DNA of 64,000 nucleotides from Iris pallida (taxonomy: Eukaryota > Streptophyta > Magnoliopsida > Asparagales > Iridaceae): positions 2,293,240 to 2,357,239 of the forward strand of contig JANAVB010009599.1 of assembly GCA_029216955.1 (NCBI GenBank), given 5' to 3'. The translations under genes and the position numbers were made by a program. How positions within the stretch are numbered: the first letter of the stretch is position 1; each line of letters begins with the position of its first letter. Shown one piece after another: positions 11,260 through 21,800 of the stretch. The notes under the pieces are model-generated. The model saw only the letters and a program-made list of their open reading frames with translations. It was not told the origin of the DNA and searched no databases.

Positions 11260-12338
11260 GATGTACATATAGGTTGCCTATATGTTATGAGTGTACGACA
11301 ATATATTAGATATATATATATTGTTATGTGTATATGTGTTTGTGGTTTGGCTTAGGCATGATATAGCCTATAGCCTAGGGCTCTTAGCCTATGGTGTGTC
11401 TGTTTGCCTAGTGAGAGTTTAGTTAGACTTGTTTAGTCTTGATTAGGCCTAGAATAGACTAGTTAGACTAGTATAGACTTGTTTGGTTTAGGTTTGACCT
11501 AGTTGACCTAGTTTGACTAGTCTAGTTGACTAGAGTTGACCAAAGGTTGACTTTAGCCTAGATTGACCCCAAACTTCATGTAGATGCATTGTAGCAGTCT
11601 ATTTCCTTATTTTAGACTTGTTATGACTTGTATTGTTCTATAGGAGACATACACCACTCTTCGGACAGTATATTCTCTTCAAACACTCAGGATATCAGGC
11701 GAGTACATTCTCTGACCGTTTCATACTTGTCTGGATTTACATTCTTGCTCTAGATTACTGTACTTGATGCTGACACGATTGTTATCACGGATTGATACTA
11801 TATGGATCTTCTTTTGAGATGTTATTCCCTTGTATTCACTAAATACATATTGTGATGTGTGTTTCACTTACATATTGTATTTATTGAATACCCATATCCT
11901 TGTATACTCACTGTGCATATTGTACTCTTACTATCACATGAGTTCCAGGGATAGACCATTGTACAACTATTGTATAACATTGTACATCTATTGTATAACA
12001 TTGTACACTATTATACAAGATAACATAACTGGAGTGGATCCTTGTGTATTGATTGGGGAGGGAGAGTAGAATTGGTTATATACTCAAATCCTATTGTACA
12101 ATATTGTATAACTATTGTATATGTCTATTGTACACTCACGTACAATGGAGTTACCATTGTATTGTCCTAGACTGTTTACATAACCGTATTGTACTCTAAA
12201 TCACATATGGCTTACAGTTCTTACTTATTATATATAGATATTTTCTGTTATCAAATCTCTACTGTTTTTCACATACATTCTTCTTTCAGCATTTTATGTA
12301 CCTTACTCTATTGCATGCTTTATATTTCCTAACTTGAT

Positions 12339-12506
12339 ATGAACTGCGTGAGATGTTTTGTGCTCGCTCCTGTCCTGACTGGACCTGTTGAAAATATTAC
12401 AGAGGATGAGGCCTGTGTAGACACCTACTATAGGACAGCTGTAGATGTTTCTTGTGACCCAGATTTCCAGTCGGATCCAGTAGTTGTAGAGACTGAGGCT
12501 CCCTAG
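12339..12506 (+). CDS. Conserved 55-aa small ORF in long LTR A
   Basis: The frame runs ATG (12339) to TAG (12504-12506). The peptide begins MNCVRCFVLAPVLTGPVENI, continues TEDEACVDTYY and has an acidic tail ending VVVETEAP. It has a CxxC pair near the start and a highly conserved VLAPVLTGPVEN core. Equivalent frames in other LTR-A copies start MICVRC...APVLTGPVEN and differ from this one by whole-codon insertions and a different tail. It lies in the sense direction near the LTR 3' end. An acceptor-like TTCTTTCAG occurs about 60 nt upstream. I recognise no family. Translation is unproved, because the conservation could be of the DNA or RNA rather than the peptide. Confidence 0.45.
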   Translation: MNCVRCFVLAPVLTGPVENITEDEACVDTYYRTAVDVSCDPDFQSDPVVVETEAP

Positions 12507-12869
12507 TCTACATTTTACTATTTCTATCTTTGAGATCTGGATTGTATATATTCTTTCATATTCAGTAGTGAGACTTGTATCTCTGGTTGTTTCTGAGATG
12601 TTATCTTAGACACTTAGACTCTCTGGTTGTATTTATGTGGATTCTTTCGTTTTAGTATTTATCTATCTATCTTCCTATCTTATCATTCTGCTTTAGATGT
12701 GATTGAGACTGTATATTGCTATGTCACCTCTATTCGGAGTGTATATACTGTACAGGTACCTTTATATTGTTAGATGATTGACCTAGGATAGCGTTCTACC
12801 ATTGGCACTGCGGCGTAGGCTGGGCGTTGTTACGTTCTCGTACCCTCACAGTGGGTGCGGGTCGTGACA

Positions 12870-13112
12870 CATTTTTAGTGGTGGCCCATGCAGGTCGAGA
12901 CTAGAAGTGTAGTAGTATTCGAACCAGAGTATCACTACAGCCTGCAGTAGGATTAGGATATTTTTGAGGGTACTCAATCACACTAGGAAAACTCTTAATC
13001 ATATTCCTTTATCTAAATTGTTCCTTATTGACTTTCCTTGAATATAAACTGTCCCCCTTTGAATTTTTGCTTCATTCTCAGAAATTGCTTCTTGTTTTGA
13101 TTTGTCTTCATG
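12870..13112 (+). other. Family-A post-LTR leader (primer-site region)
   Basis: Directly after the LTR end comes CATTTTTAGTGGTGGCCCAT, then GCAGGTCGAG. The same block follows the LTRs at 44749 and 56887 (minus strand), and a variant with TGGTGGACCATGTAGG follows LTR D at 17489. The TGG triplets are where a tRNA primer would pair, but I could not match a specific tRNA. The leader runs to the gag ATG at 13113. Confidence 0.55.
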
Positions 13113-13352
13113 ATGGTTATGAAGACACGATCTCATCGCTCCAGTCCGAGAAATACTATCGAGAGGCTGGCCACCTCTCGTCCTGTTCATCAGGGCCTCG
13201 AGACCGCAGCTCCTGTTGTGCCGACTCAGGTTGGCATTTCTGCTACATTGGAGGTGCACCTCTGTCTGTACAGAGACTTTCTTCCGTCATTTCTAATTTC
13301 TTTCAGCAGTAGCGGTTCACTAGGAAGTATAACCTCGATGCCGATCTCTTGA
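13113..13352 (+). pseudogene. Family-A gag 5' end, fused to element D
   Basis: The peptide starts MVMKTRSHRSSPRNTIER, matching the MVIETRSHRSGP start of the gag remnants at 44492 and 56649 (minus strand). Similarity fades after about 50 residues. The sequence then runs into the RNase H end of element D near 13353-13373, so only the N-terminus is present. Confidence 0.6.
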
Positions 13353-13372
13353 AGATCTTCTAAAATATGTTT

Positions 13373-14173
13373 TTATGATGTCAACATAAATGTGTCGCCT
13401 CTCCTGCTAAGAGCGTCTGCTACCACATTTACCTTGCCTGGATGATACTGAAGTTCTACGTCGTAATCCTTGATCAACTCTAACCATCTTCCCTGTCTCA
13501 TGTTCAGTTCCTTCTGAGTAAAGATGTACTTTAGACTTTTGTGGTATGTGTACATGTCCACTTGATCACCGTACAAGTAATGCCTCCATAGTTTCAAAGC
13601 AAATACTACTGCTGCCAACTCCAAGTCATGAGTCAGATAATTCTTCTCGTGGTCTCGAAGTTGTCTAGATGTATACGCTATCACCTTTCCATGTTGCATT
13701 AGGACACCCCCAAGTCCCTTTCCTGATGCGTCACAATATACAGTAAAACCTCCAGGTCCAACTAGTAATATAAGAATAGGTGCCGAGATCAACTTCTGCT
13801 TCAAATTCTCAAATAGTGCCTGGCACTCTGTCGACCAGACAAATGGTACATCCTTTCGCGTCAATCGGGTCATGGGTGCTGAGAGTCTTGCAAAGTCAGA
13901 TATGAACCTTCTGTAATATCCTGCCAATCCCAAGAAACTTCGCACATCTGCTACGGTCTTAGGCATTAGCCAACTTTCTACTGCTTCTACTTTCTTGGGA
14001 TCTCCAGCCCCTGATATGATGTTCCCCAAGAATAAAATACGATCTGTCCAAAACTCACACTTGCTGAGCTTGGCGTAAAACTTGTTCTCTCTCAGAACCT
14101 GTAACACCTTATTGAGGTGATCTTCATGCTCTTCTTTACCAGCTAAGTACACGAGAATGTCGTCGAGGAACAC
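13373..14173 (-). pseudogene. Element D RT C-terminal part and RNase H
   Basis: 266 codons are open. [11 protein letters not shown] is the RT catalytic box (the xxDD aspartates are present). LGLAGYYRRFISDFARLSAP is the RT thumb/connection signature. RNase H follows: VYCDASGKGLGGVLMQ, a DLELAAVVFALKLWRHYLYG helix, HKSLKYIF and HPGKVNVVADALSRR. The usual TDHKSL is TYHKSL here, losing an aspartate that is normally conserved in RNase H. Integrase should follow but is absent. A second, partial copy of the RT box lies at 14807-15042. Confidence 0.9.
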
Positions 14174-15042
14174 AACGACAAATTAATCTAAGTATGGTAT
14201 AAAGATGCGGTTTATCAAATCCATAAATATTGTTGTAGCATTGGTCAAACCAAACGACATAAATAAGAATTCGTAATGCCCATACTTCGTCCTCGAAATT
14301 AAGATGGTCGTACTCTTTCTAGGTCAAACCCCCAATCAATCAAAGTCTCTAATCATACAATCCTATAAGCATATGAGTCTGTCCAAAATCATGAGACTCA
14401 GAATCTTCGTCATACTAGTAAGCAAGGCTACAATAATCATAGAGTCCCCAACTAAGGTACATACCTCTAGAATCATAGTATTTAAAATTTTTGTATTGTC
14501 GCATACTTGGCCGTAAAAACCTTAAATTTCCACACCCGAGAAATACGTCCAAAATTCAACTATATGTCATCACTATGCTAGCTAATATGACTGTAGAAAA
14601 TTCTAAATTCCATAACTAAGGTGACCTAGCCCATACAACTTATATTGGAAAAATCAAAATCAAATCAACACAGAATACTAAGAATCAAATTTATCGACCA
14701 ACAAGGAGGTAGACAAAACTGTCAGAATTGAATTTTAAGATAGTTATTGTAAGGCAAAAGTGGGAATGGAATCGAGAAGAACATCTGCTACGGTCAAATT
14801 TTACGCCACACTTGCTGAGCTTGGCGTAAAACTTGTTCTCTCTCAGAACCTGTAACACCTTATTGAGGTGATCTTCATGCTCTTCTTCACCAGCTAAGTA
14901 CACGAGAATGTCGTCGAGGAACACAACGACAAATTAATCTAAGTATGGTATAAAGATACGGTTTATCAAATCCATAAATATTGTTGGAGCATTGGTCAAA
15001 CCAAACGACATAATTAAGAATTCGTAATGCCCGTACTTTGAC
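14057..15042 (-). repeat. 232-bp duplication of RT sequence flanking a family-A insert
   Basis: 14057-14288 and about 14807-15040 are near-identical. Both contain the [11 protein letters not shown](K/E)EEHEDHL box and end at the RT residues around KYGHYEFL. Between them lie family-A internal sequence (14289-14785) and a short filler containing ACATCTGCTACGGTC, which also occurs at 13944-13958. This looks like a repair or template-switch scar rather than an integrase-mediated insertion. Confidence 0.8.
14289..14785 (-). mobile_element. Family-A internal 3' region inserted in element D RT
   Basis: It begins TCCTCGAAATTAAGATGGTC (complement of the family-A sequence just before the polypurine tract) and is the reverse complement of about 8030-8525. 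It carries no LTR end and no coding capacity. It splits the D reverse transcriptase. Confidence 0.8.
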
Positions 15043-15690
15043 CTGAATATCATCTTGGGATTATCCTCTTCTCGAACTCTAACTTGATGATATCCTGACC
15101 GAAGAGCTATCTTGGAGAAAACTCTTGCTCTACTCAACTAATCAATACTTGTTCTTTACTGCTGCCGTATTGAGCTTTCTGTAATCAATGCACAATATTG
15201 ATGATCCATCCTTCTTTCCTACAAGTACCACTGGTGCTGCACATGGTTATTTGCTGCCTCGAATGAACTTCTTCGCCTTCAGTTCTTCTATGTGCTGATA
15301 CACCTCGGCCTTCTCTGAATCCGACATTCTGTAAACTCGATCCGATATCGGTTTAGTTCCAGGTGCCAATTCTATACTGAACTAAATATCTCTAACAGGT
15401 GGTAGACCTGGAAGTTCTTCGAAAAATATGTCAAGAAACTCTTCAACTACCTTTGGGACTTGAACTTCTTCCATTACCGTTACTACTCTTTGTTTATGTT
15501 AGTCTGTTTGTGATCTGACTAAGGTAAACCGCTTCATGCCTGGAATATTAAAAGATATGCTCCCTCTACGTTAATCTATTATCGTATGACTGTATTTCAG
15601 CCAGTCCATGCCCAAGATAATATCAAAATTATCAACATGAAATTCCATCAACTTGACGGGTAAGGAACGCCCGCACACTACAACTCGCTA
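14807..15690 (-). pseudogene. Element D reverse transcriptase N-terminal part
   Basis: From 15690 down the frame carries DIILGMDWLKYSH (end of protease), a linker, [43 protein letters not shown], then [17 protein letters not shown] and [17 protein letters not shown]. These are RT fingers and palm motifs in the usual order. Several stops (for example inside KNKY*L) interrupt it, and a short block normally found after KNKYPLP is deleted. The C-terminal half is in the feature at 13373-14173. Confidence 0.85.
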
Positions 15691-15945
15691 CGCTAGAATA
15701 ACTCTACTAACTCCTATGAGCCCAATACCAGTGAGTATATTCAGCCTCTTTGGCAATGGCTCAAATTTTATTTCTAGTCGTGTCGCAAATCGTGCATATA
15801 TAAATGAGTGTGATGCTTCTGAATCAAACAGTGCTACTGCGGGATATGAGACGACGAGAATGTTACCTGCCACAACATCTTCCGATGCCAATGCCCCTTC
15901 CATGGACAAATTGAATGCCTGCACTCGGCCTCCTTGTTGGTTCAT
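15688..15945 (-). pseudogene. Element D aspartic protease
   Basis: The frame contains VALFDSEASHSFIYARFA. Retroelement proteases here usually read LFDSGATHSFI, so the active-site D-S/T-G triad has become D-S-E and the enzyme would be dead. It lies between the gag zinc knuckle and RT as expected. Confidence 0.85.
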
Positions 15946-15959
15946 ATGCTGCAGCCTAG

Positions 15960-17276
15960 CCTAGTGTTGCTGCTGGCCCCTGCCTTGGTGATGCTGGGGT
16001 GGTCTTTGTTGTTGCTGCTGCATCGGTGGTCCTTGCTTCCAAAATATCTGAGCTACGACATCAACGGACATTGTGCCAATGGTCTCACTGCTACTGCTGG
16101 TCCTTAATACTGGCATGTCCCTGGTGCTGGCAGTATAGAAAATTGTTGTACTGGTCCTCCTGACCTCGAATTCATGGGACAGGTGGAAACCCGATGATCT
16201 GGACTTTCACATATCAAATACTGTCCGTTCAATGCTCGACATACACCTCCAGTATGCCCTACCTTTCCACAATATGTGCAGCCTGCCGAAGGTTGCTAGT
16301 TCTTCCTCTGTTGTTGTTGTTGTCATCTTATTGGTGGTGCTGGCCCTCGTATTGCCACATCGTGGATGCGAATGCCAGGAAATTATGATGTTATTCGGGG
16401 CGCTGCTCCCCCTCCTCCTTCAATCTGATTGTGAGACCTCTTCTGACCTCCAGTCCTTGATGTGATCCTCTGGATGGTGATCTCATACCTCCGGCTATCA
16501 ATTGCAAGAGTTCAAGATCAAACCCTTGCTGAAACCTCATAGCCCTCTGGCTCTCCGTTGCTACCATCTCCGGGGTGAACCTACTCAGTCTACAAAACTC
16601 CGCTGCATAAGCATCTACTGTTTTGCTAGCCTGCTTGAGGTTGATAAACTTCTGTTGTAGTTTAAACTGTGCCACAACAACATGGTACTTCATCTTGATT
16701 CTCGTAGTAAAATTATCCCAAGCAATAGGACGTCTGATGCCAACTTCTTCTGATTCCAACCAATCACATGCGAGGTCCTGAAGTAACAGCTTCACTTAAT
16801 CCACAAGTTCTTCCTCCAGAACCTTAGCCGCTATTAGAATAGCCTCGATATCCTTAAGCCATGCATCCGTTGAAATAGCATCTTATGTGCCTTCGAAACG
16901 ATAGGGGTTGTACTTACAGAATCTGATTGACGCCCCTGAATCAGTCCTCACTCCTCTTTCCAAAGTCTTCTGCAATCCTTGGTTGAGTAATACATTCTGC
17001 TCTTGCAATTGAGTGTGCATGTATTGCTGGGCCAACGTTTGATGTTGCTGAGTAGCTATAATCCCTCTTATGATTTCTAGAAGGGCTAGTGTGTCTACTG
17101 CCATAGGGGTAGGCAGAACTGTTGGTGGTGTTGGAACCTCCGGATACTGCGGTCCAGTTGTTGGTTCCACTATCGCCTCTTCTTGGATGTGCTTTGGAGG
17201 TAGTACTGGCCTGTTGCTGAACAACATGGTCCTGTTATTCGTTTTGCCCTTGTTGTTGTTGTCCAGCTCTGACATA
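15960..17276 (-). pseudogene. Element D gag with zinc knuckle
   Basis: The likely start is ATG 17276 (MSELDNNNKGK). It has a Gln/Pro-rich N-terminus, a capsid-like part (DWLESEEVGIRRPIAWDNF, FINLKQASKTVDAYAAEFCR) typical of the Ty3/gypsy gag family, and, in another frame near 16240-16285, CTYCGKVGHTGGVC, which fits the CX2CX4HX4C zinc knuckle. Stops at about 16882 and 16800 and a frame change before the knuckle show decay. A Gln-rich stretch near 16000 separates gag from protease. Confidence 0.85.
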
Positions 17277-17465
17277 TGCGGACGAGGAGCCCCTAAGAAA
17301 AGGGACAAGAAAACAATCAAACGAACGGACAGAAAAGATCAATGAAGTCAAAGGATACCGGAATGTCAAGCTAGGGTCGAGAGTAACGAATCATGAGATC
17401 AAGAGGAAACATGTGTGATTGAGACATCCTATAAATCAAAACACCCCACAAGTCTGAAATCAGAC

Positions 17466-17489
17466 CTACATGGTCCACCACTAAAACCT
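17466..17489 (-). other. Element D primer-site region
   Basis: The minus strand reads TTTAGTGGTGGACCATGTAGG immediately inside the 5' LTR, nearly the same as the family-A block TTTAGTGGTGGCCCATGCAGG. The primer tRNA was not identified. Confidence 0.5.
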
Positions 17490-17861
17490 TATCACGCCAC
17501 AGATCCAGAATACCGAAGAGCGGGGAAATGACTCAGCCAGCTACGTATTACGGGTAGATAAATACCGTATAATACGATCAATGCTGTCTACAAGATAAGG
17601 GGGTGCATACTACATACAAGTCTCACTAGGGTAATTACTCAACCTCCATTGTCCCAATCATTCAATGAACAGCAGTAAGTAGAGAACATGTAAGAATAAG
17701 CATTAAGGCATCCCAAACGCTGAGTCAAAATATTTTTGAGATCTGGCTTTACAAAACATAGCCAAATTATATAACAAGGTATACACAATCGTTATCAGCT
17801 GCAGTCTGACTTAGTTACAATTATGTAAAATTAACTGCAAGACAGTCCGACTAACTTATCT
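17490..17861 (-). mobile_element. LTR B/D, part 1 of 3 (sense 3' end)
   Basis: It starts TATCACGCCACAGATCC, with the expected TG decayed to TA, next to the primer-site region of element D. It is cut at 17861 by the LTR of element C and continues at 33743. Confidence 0.65.
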
Positions 17862-18648
17862 GTTTGCAAAAATAAAAGTTTGATTCTTACAAACTAAGAA
17901 AGAGTACAAAAGTACAATTGATTTCTTGGGAAGTACAACTATAGGAATCTGATCAGAAGATGATCATTTTATCCCTTAGACGATGTGATATCAAAGACAC
18001 GAGCCTCTGGAGGATGCAACAGCACTTTAGCAGGAGATTATGATTATTAGTGATGATTTGAGATTGATTTGAAACTCTATTTATAGAGATCTTCAAATAA
18101 CTATTTAGCAGTTATTCTGGGTTGTACGTGCCTCAGGTTACATGCCCTTATTTACTTGCGCGAGCGGTTGCACCAACTGTTGTGGACGCGTGGCATCATT
18201 TGAGTGAGATGTGCATGGTCGTGGGCAATGTAGTGGACATGTTCTACGAAGTTAGTGGCATGCGCGCCACTTCATCCTGCTCTGGACATCAATTCGATCA
18301 TATTGCCCGACCTTCATCAGGTTGTGCGGGGGTACAATGTAGCAACTTGTGCCTAAGTACAACCTCGTGCACCCTGACACGTTGTGCAAACTGCTAGCTG
18401 TCATAAAATCTGACCAAATCTTCTCGAGCGCCATGTTGCGCAGGATTTGAACAAATTTTCCTTCATATTCATGTTTGCAGCTGTCAGGCAATGATGATGC
18501 TGTTATAGTTTTTCGAGGAGACTGCCACGTGGCGCTCGTGCAACCTGTCTCGTGCGCAACCTATCCCCCTCGTACAAGTTGGTAACTGTGGCGCAATCTG
18601 ATATCTAGCTCCCAAAATAGCAGCACAACTTGATTTTTAACTTCTATA
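17862..18648 (-). mobile_element. Element C 3' LTR
   Basis: Matches 32956-33742 along its whole 787 bp. The forward left end is TGTTTGCAAAAATAAAAG and the forward right end is CTTCTATA, where the other copy has CTTCTACA (TG...CA in the intact copy). It contains many TTGCGC/GCGCAA motifs. Confidence 0.85.
18078..18085 (-). promoter_or_regulatory. TATA box of element C 3' LTR
   Basis: CTCTATAAATAGAG on the minus strand. The identical element in the 5' LTR is at 33172-33179. Confidence 0.6.
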
Positions 18649-18664
18649 AGACCTTCTTCAAAGT
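18649..18664 (-). other. Element C polypurine tract
   Basis: The minus strand reads CTTTGAAGAAGGTCT directly before the LTR start, a purine-rich stretch where the plus-strand primer is expected. Confidence 0.5.
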
Positions 18665-18782
18665 TTTAGAAAATTTTAAAACTTTAAAGTTTCGAAATAC
18701 TTTAAATTATATAGATTGTGCCTCTCTTCAACTAAATCCACTTTTTGAGCGCAAGTTGTGCGATTAGTTTTGTTTGCAAAGC

Positions 18783-18788
18783 TATAAA
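18783..18788 (+). promoter_or_regulatory. TATA box of the antisense mobile-domain gene
   Basis: GCTATAAAGAG lies 110 bp upstream of the ATG at 18898, outside the LTR, on the strand of the antisense gene. It suggests the gene has its own promoter. Confidence 0.5.
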
Positions 18789-18897
18789 GAGACGTACCCT
18801 TCGGGCTCTTTGGTTTTTTATCGAAGTTTAAAATTCTTCTCAACCAAGAAAAGTTCATCTCCTCTCTTTCTTCACAAGCTTTCTTCAACAACTGTCA

Positions 18898-21800
18898 ATG
18901 GCCCCCAAGCGCTCTGCTGCTGAGAAGGGCAAGAATGTGGCCGAGCCTTCTACGTGCGCACCCCAATATGCTCCGTCTTCATCGCGACGAGAGACGGCCA
19001 ACCCAGCCATGGAAGGTGAATATCTGACTGCAAACTGATCATCGACCACCCTCTTTAGGGTTCGGCTCGATTCTGACAACGTGCTTCCGATCTTTTTTTA
19101 GAGTTGGACGCACTCCATAACTTGCGCCTCCCTCTTTAGGGCATGGTTGCTGTCAATTTATGTTGCACAATATTTCGAAAGTTGTGCTCTTTTTTGATTT
19201 TATGAAATCAATTTTGCGCAATTTGACATGTTGTGCAGCGTAAATATGGCACAACCTGAATGTTGCACAACATGAGGGTCGCACAACCTGACTGATGCGT
19301 AACACAAGAGTCACGCAACCTAACTGTTGTACAACACAAGAGTCGCGCAACCTGACTGTTGCACGACATAAGAGTCGCTCAACCTGTTGATGTAACATGT
19401 TCAGCTTCAAAACATTATTTGAAACTAATTTCTGTTTGTTCATCTTCATATAGTTGATTTGAGAGAAGATCCCAATGCTGAAAATTTTGCCTCTGTATTT
19501 AATGTACCCGAATACAAAAAGGACTTGTCACACGTGTCATATCCGCATTATGACCTTCCTGAAGCCAGAAGAGCTATACTTGCAGCTCAAGAGAATTCCA
19601 CACTAATGTGTTTGATGAATGGACAGCCTCTAGAAAGTGTGGATAATATAGTTCATAAGAAATCGGGCTTCTTGTTTGGTGATGCTTTCAAGAAGACGTC
19701 CCAGTCCAAGGCCAAGAAGGAAGGCAGGGTTTATCATTATAGTGAGGGCAGGATGATGTACCTCCCAAAAATGTCGAAATATCTATCATTGTCTCGATAT
19801 GAATTTTTGAGTTACCCTCGCCGGATGGCATGGGATATAACTCCACAGTAGCAAACAAGAGTGGGGAGGATCTGTTACAGACTAGGTCCATAAAGTAGAG
19901 ACCAATTCTATAGCACCTCAGATAAATACAGCTCCTATCTGAGAGCTCTGATGCCAGGCTGTGTACCTCCCGAGGACTCCTCGCTGTTACTCCCGGTCAG
20001 AGTACCAATTTTTGCGAACGAGTTTGCCATAGCTGAAGGAAGATACCTGGACTAGACCATTCGAATGACAGGCCTGGTAAATCTAGATAATAAGCACTAG
20101 AGCTGCTTGGCTAACTGGGTTCTGTACCACTTCAATGACAAGCTTCTGGAGATAGGTCTTTATGAAGCAGTCTGGGCTACAGTTTATAGGTTCCGCCCGA
20201 ATGCCCACATATTCCTGGCCTTGGTAGAAAGGTATAATGATAAGATCGGTACCTTCATGACCCTGCATGGGAAGATTGACTTTGCTCTTCATGAGATGAA
20301 GTTCCTTTCTCACCTGTCCATAGGAAACAACCCGTACGAGGAATACGTACCTACCAATAAAGAATTGGACATCCTATTAACAGAAAATTTTGAAATTGTA
20401 GGGGTTTTCGAGGAGCTCTTGTGTCACTACAACATATGTTCCCTCTACTACAAGAGTGCCACCGTAGGGACCTGCTACACGTCCAAGTGGCTGTCTTATT
20501 TGTTCTTGGGTCATATTCATGAAGACAAAATATTCGATACTCAGGCTTGTGACCCTTGTTTCTTCAAACCACTCAACAAAAGCGACATCTGGAAACTGAT
20601 GGAGAAGTACGATCGGTTTGACAACGAGCTAGATGGAGATTGGTCCCCCTTCAAGGCCGGTGACACGATCGAGAGTTATTTCAGACAAGGTTATAGACCA
20701 ATGTCTAAAGAAGCCAAGTTGGCAGGCTTTCTTTCTATATGGCTGCGACAGTTCGTAGTCACTGGAGGCAGTGCTGTCGACCGATTTTATCGAGGCATCC
20801 TGTTTGCTATAGTACGTCTTGTGTTCGATTACAAGATGGACCTCCTTTTAGCAATGACTTATCGCTTAAATGCGGGCCTGTGCTCCTTTGTACACCATGC
20901 TGCATGATAAGAATGCTAGGAATGAATTTCCCCGTACTGAGATATCCTACACATATCTGTAAGGGTGGCTGCACTTGCATTATCCTGGTTTGATGGATCC
21001 AGATATGAGTATAGTAGGAAGGGACTTCATGAGGCGGTATTCCAATGCTCGTTGTAATATCAGTGCATTATCAAAATGCCGACGAGCATTGAATAAGGGT
21101 TCAGGGTGGAGATTTCAATGCGTCCCTCCCCCTCAAGGTTATGAGCATGTTCCTCTAAACCTTATGGATGCAGAAGCTGCTTCACTTCGTATGATCCCCT
21201 CCACCTTTGAATGGTTGAAGTCAATTCGGCCATCTCACTTGGTGTTTCAGTTTGAAGAAGAGTGCTTCTTGGAACCATATCTGCCAAGCCGATTTGCCCG
21301 ACAGTTCGGCTATAATCAACTACATGTAGGGAATTCCATAACTTGTCTAAGTGCCAGGGGTTATTTGATTGATGGAGCCAGGGCATGGAGATACTACAAC
21401 GCTCGGGGCACTAAGGCAATATTCTCTATGCCAAATGCCCTACCCAGACAGGTCCACATATGTTGTACACATATGCGAACTTTTATACTTCGACGAATAC
21501 TTTTGCCGAGAACTTCAATCTGTTCCACAGCTTTGCAAAATACAAACGTACGAAGGCTGGGTTCATACAACATTATCATTCAGAGATGCTAAAAATTAGG
21601 ATCCGGCCGACGATCCGTTAGAAGCTTCCCTTGTAGGATTTGTCGATGAAGCGACTGATCCACTAGACATGCCATTGAAGGTACGAAAAGACAAATCTCC
21701 TACCAAAGGTCTTGGCAAGAAAAGGAGAGCTGGAGAATCATCAACTCATGATGATCTCCCTTCTTCACTCAAAGCTGCAGAGAAAAAGAAGAGGAGGGCC

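Larger units (their letters stand above)
8546..12869 (+). mobile_element. Long LTR of family A, plus strand, interrupted by a B fragment
   Basis: It starts TGTAACACCC (8546) right after a polypurine tract and ends GGTGCGGGTCGTGACA (12869) right before a leader and gag start, so both LTR ends are present. 8546-8782 is the first 237 bp. A minus-strand family-B piece then intervenes (8783 to about 10048), and 10049-12869 is the rest. The part with the TATA box, donor site and GACACG island is missing, so this copy has lost its own promoter. Internal sequence lies on both sides, which makes it a shared LTR. Confidence 0.75.
13353..17489 (-). mobile_element. Element D internal region (Ty3/gypsy, chromovirus-like), integrase missing
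   Basis: On the minus strand, from 17489 down: primer-site region, gag with zinc knuckle, protease, reverse transcriptase and RNase H, in the order of Ty3/gypsy pol. It stops after RNase H (VVADALSRR) at about 13373, where family-A gag sequence of opposite orientation starts. Its 5' LTR begins at 17490. RT and RNase H resemble the plant chromovirus group, and the family-B integrase tails elsewhere in the window probably belong to the same family because they share one LTR (17490-63252). All genes are broken. Confidence 0.8.

Noticed and set aside
12870..12900. tRNA-Met primer site for family A
   Set aside because: The usual TGGTATCAGAGC start is not present; the sequence is TGGTGGCCCATGCAGG and I cannot match it to a tRNA.
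15653..15964. Plus-strand 103-codon frame opposite the element D protease
   Set aside because: Shadow of the minus-strand protease. It contains no domain and ends at the Gln-rich gag-protease linker.
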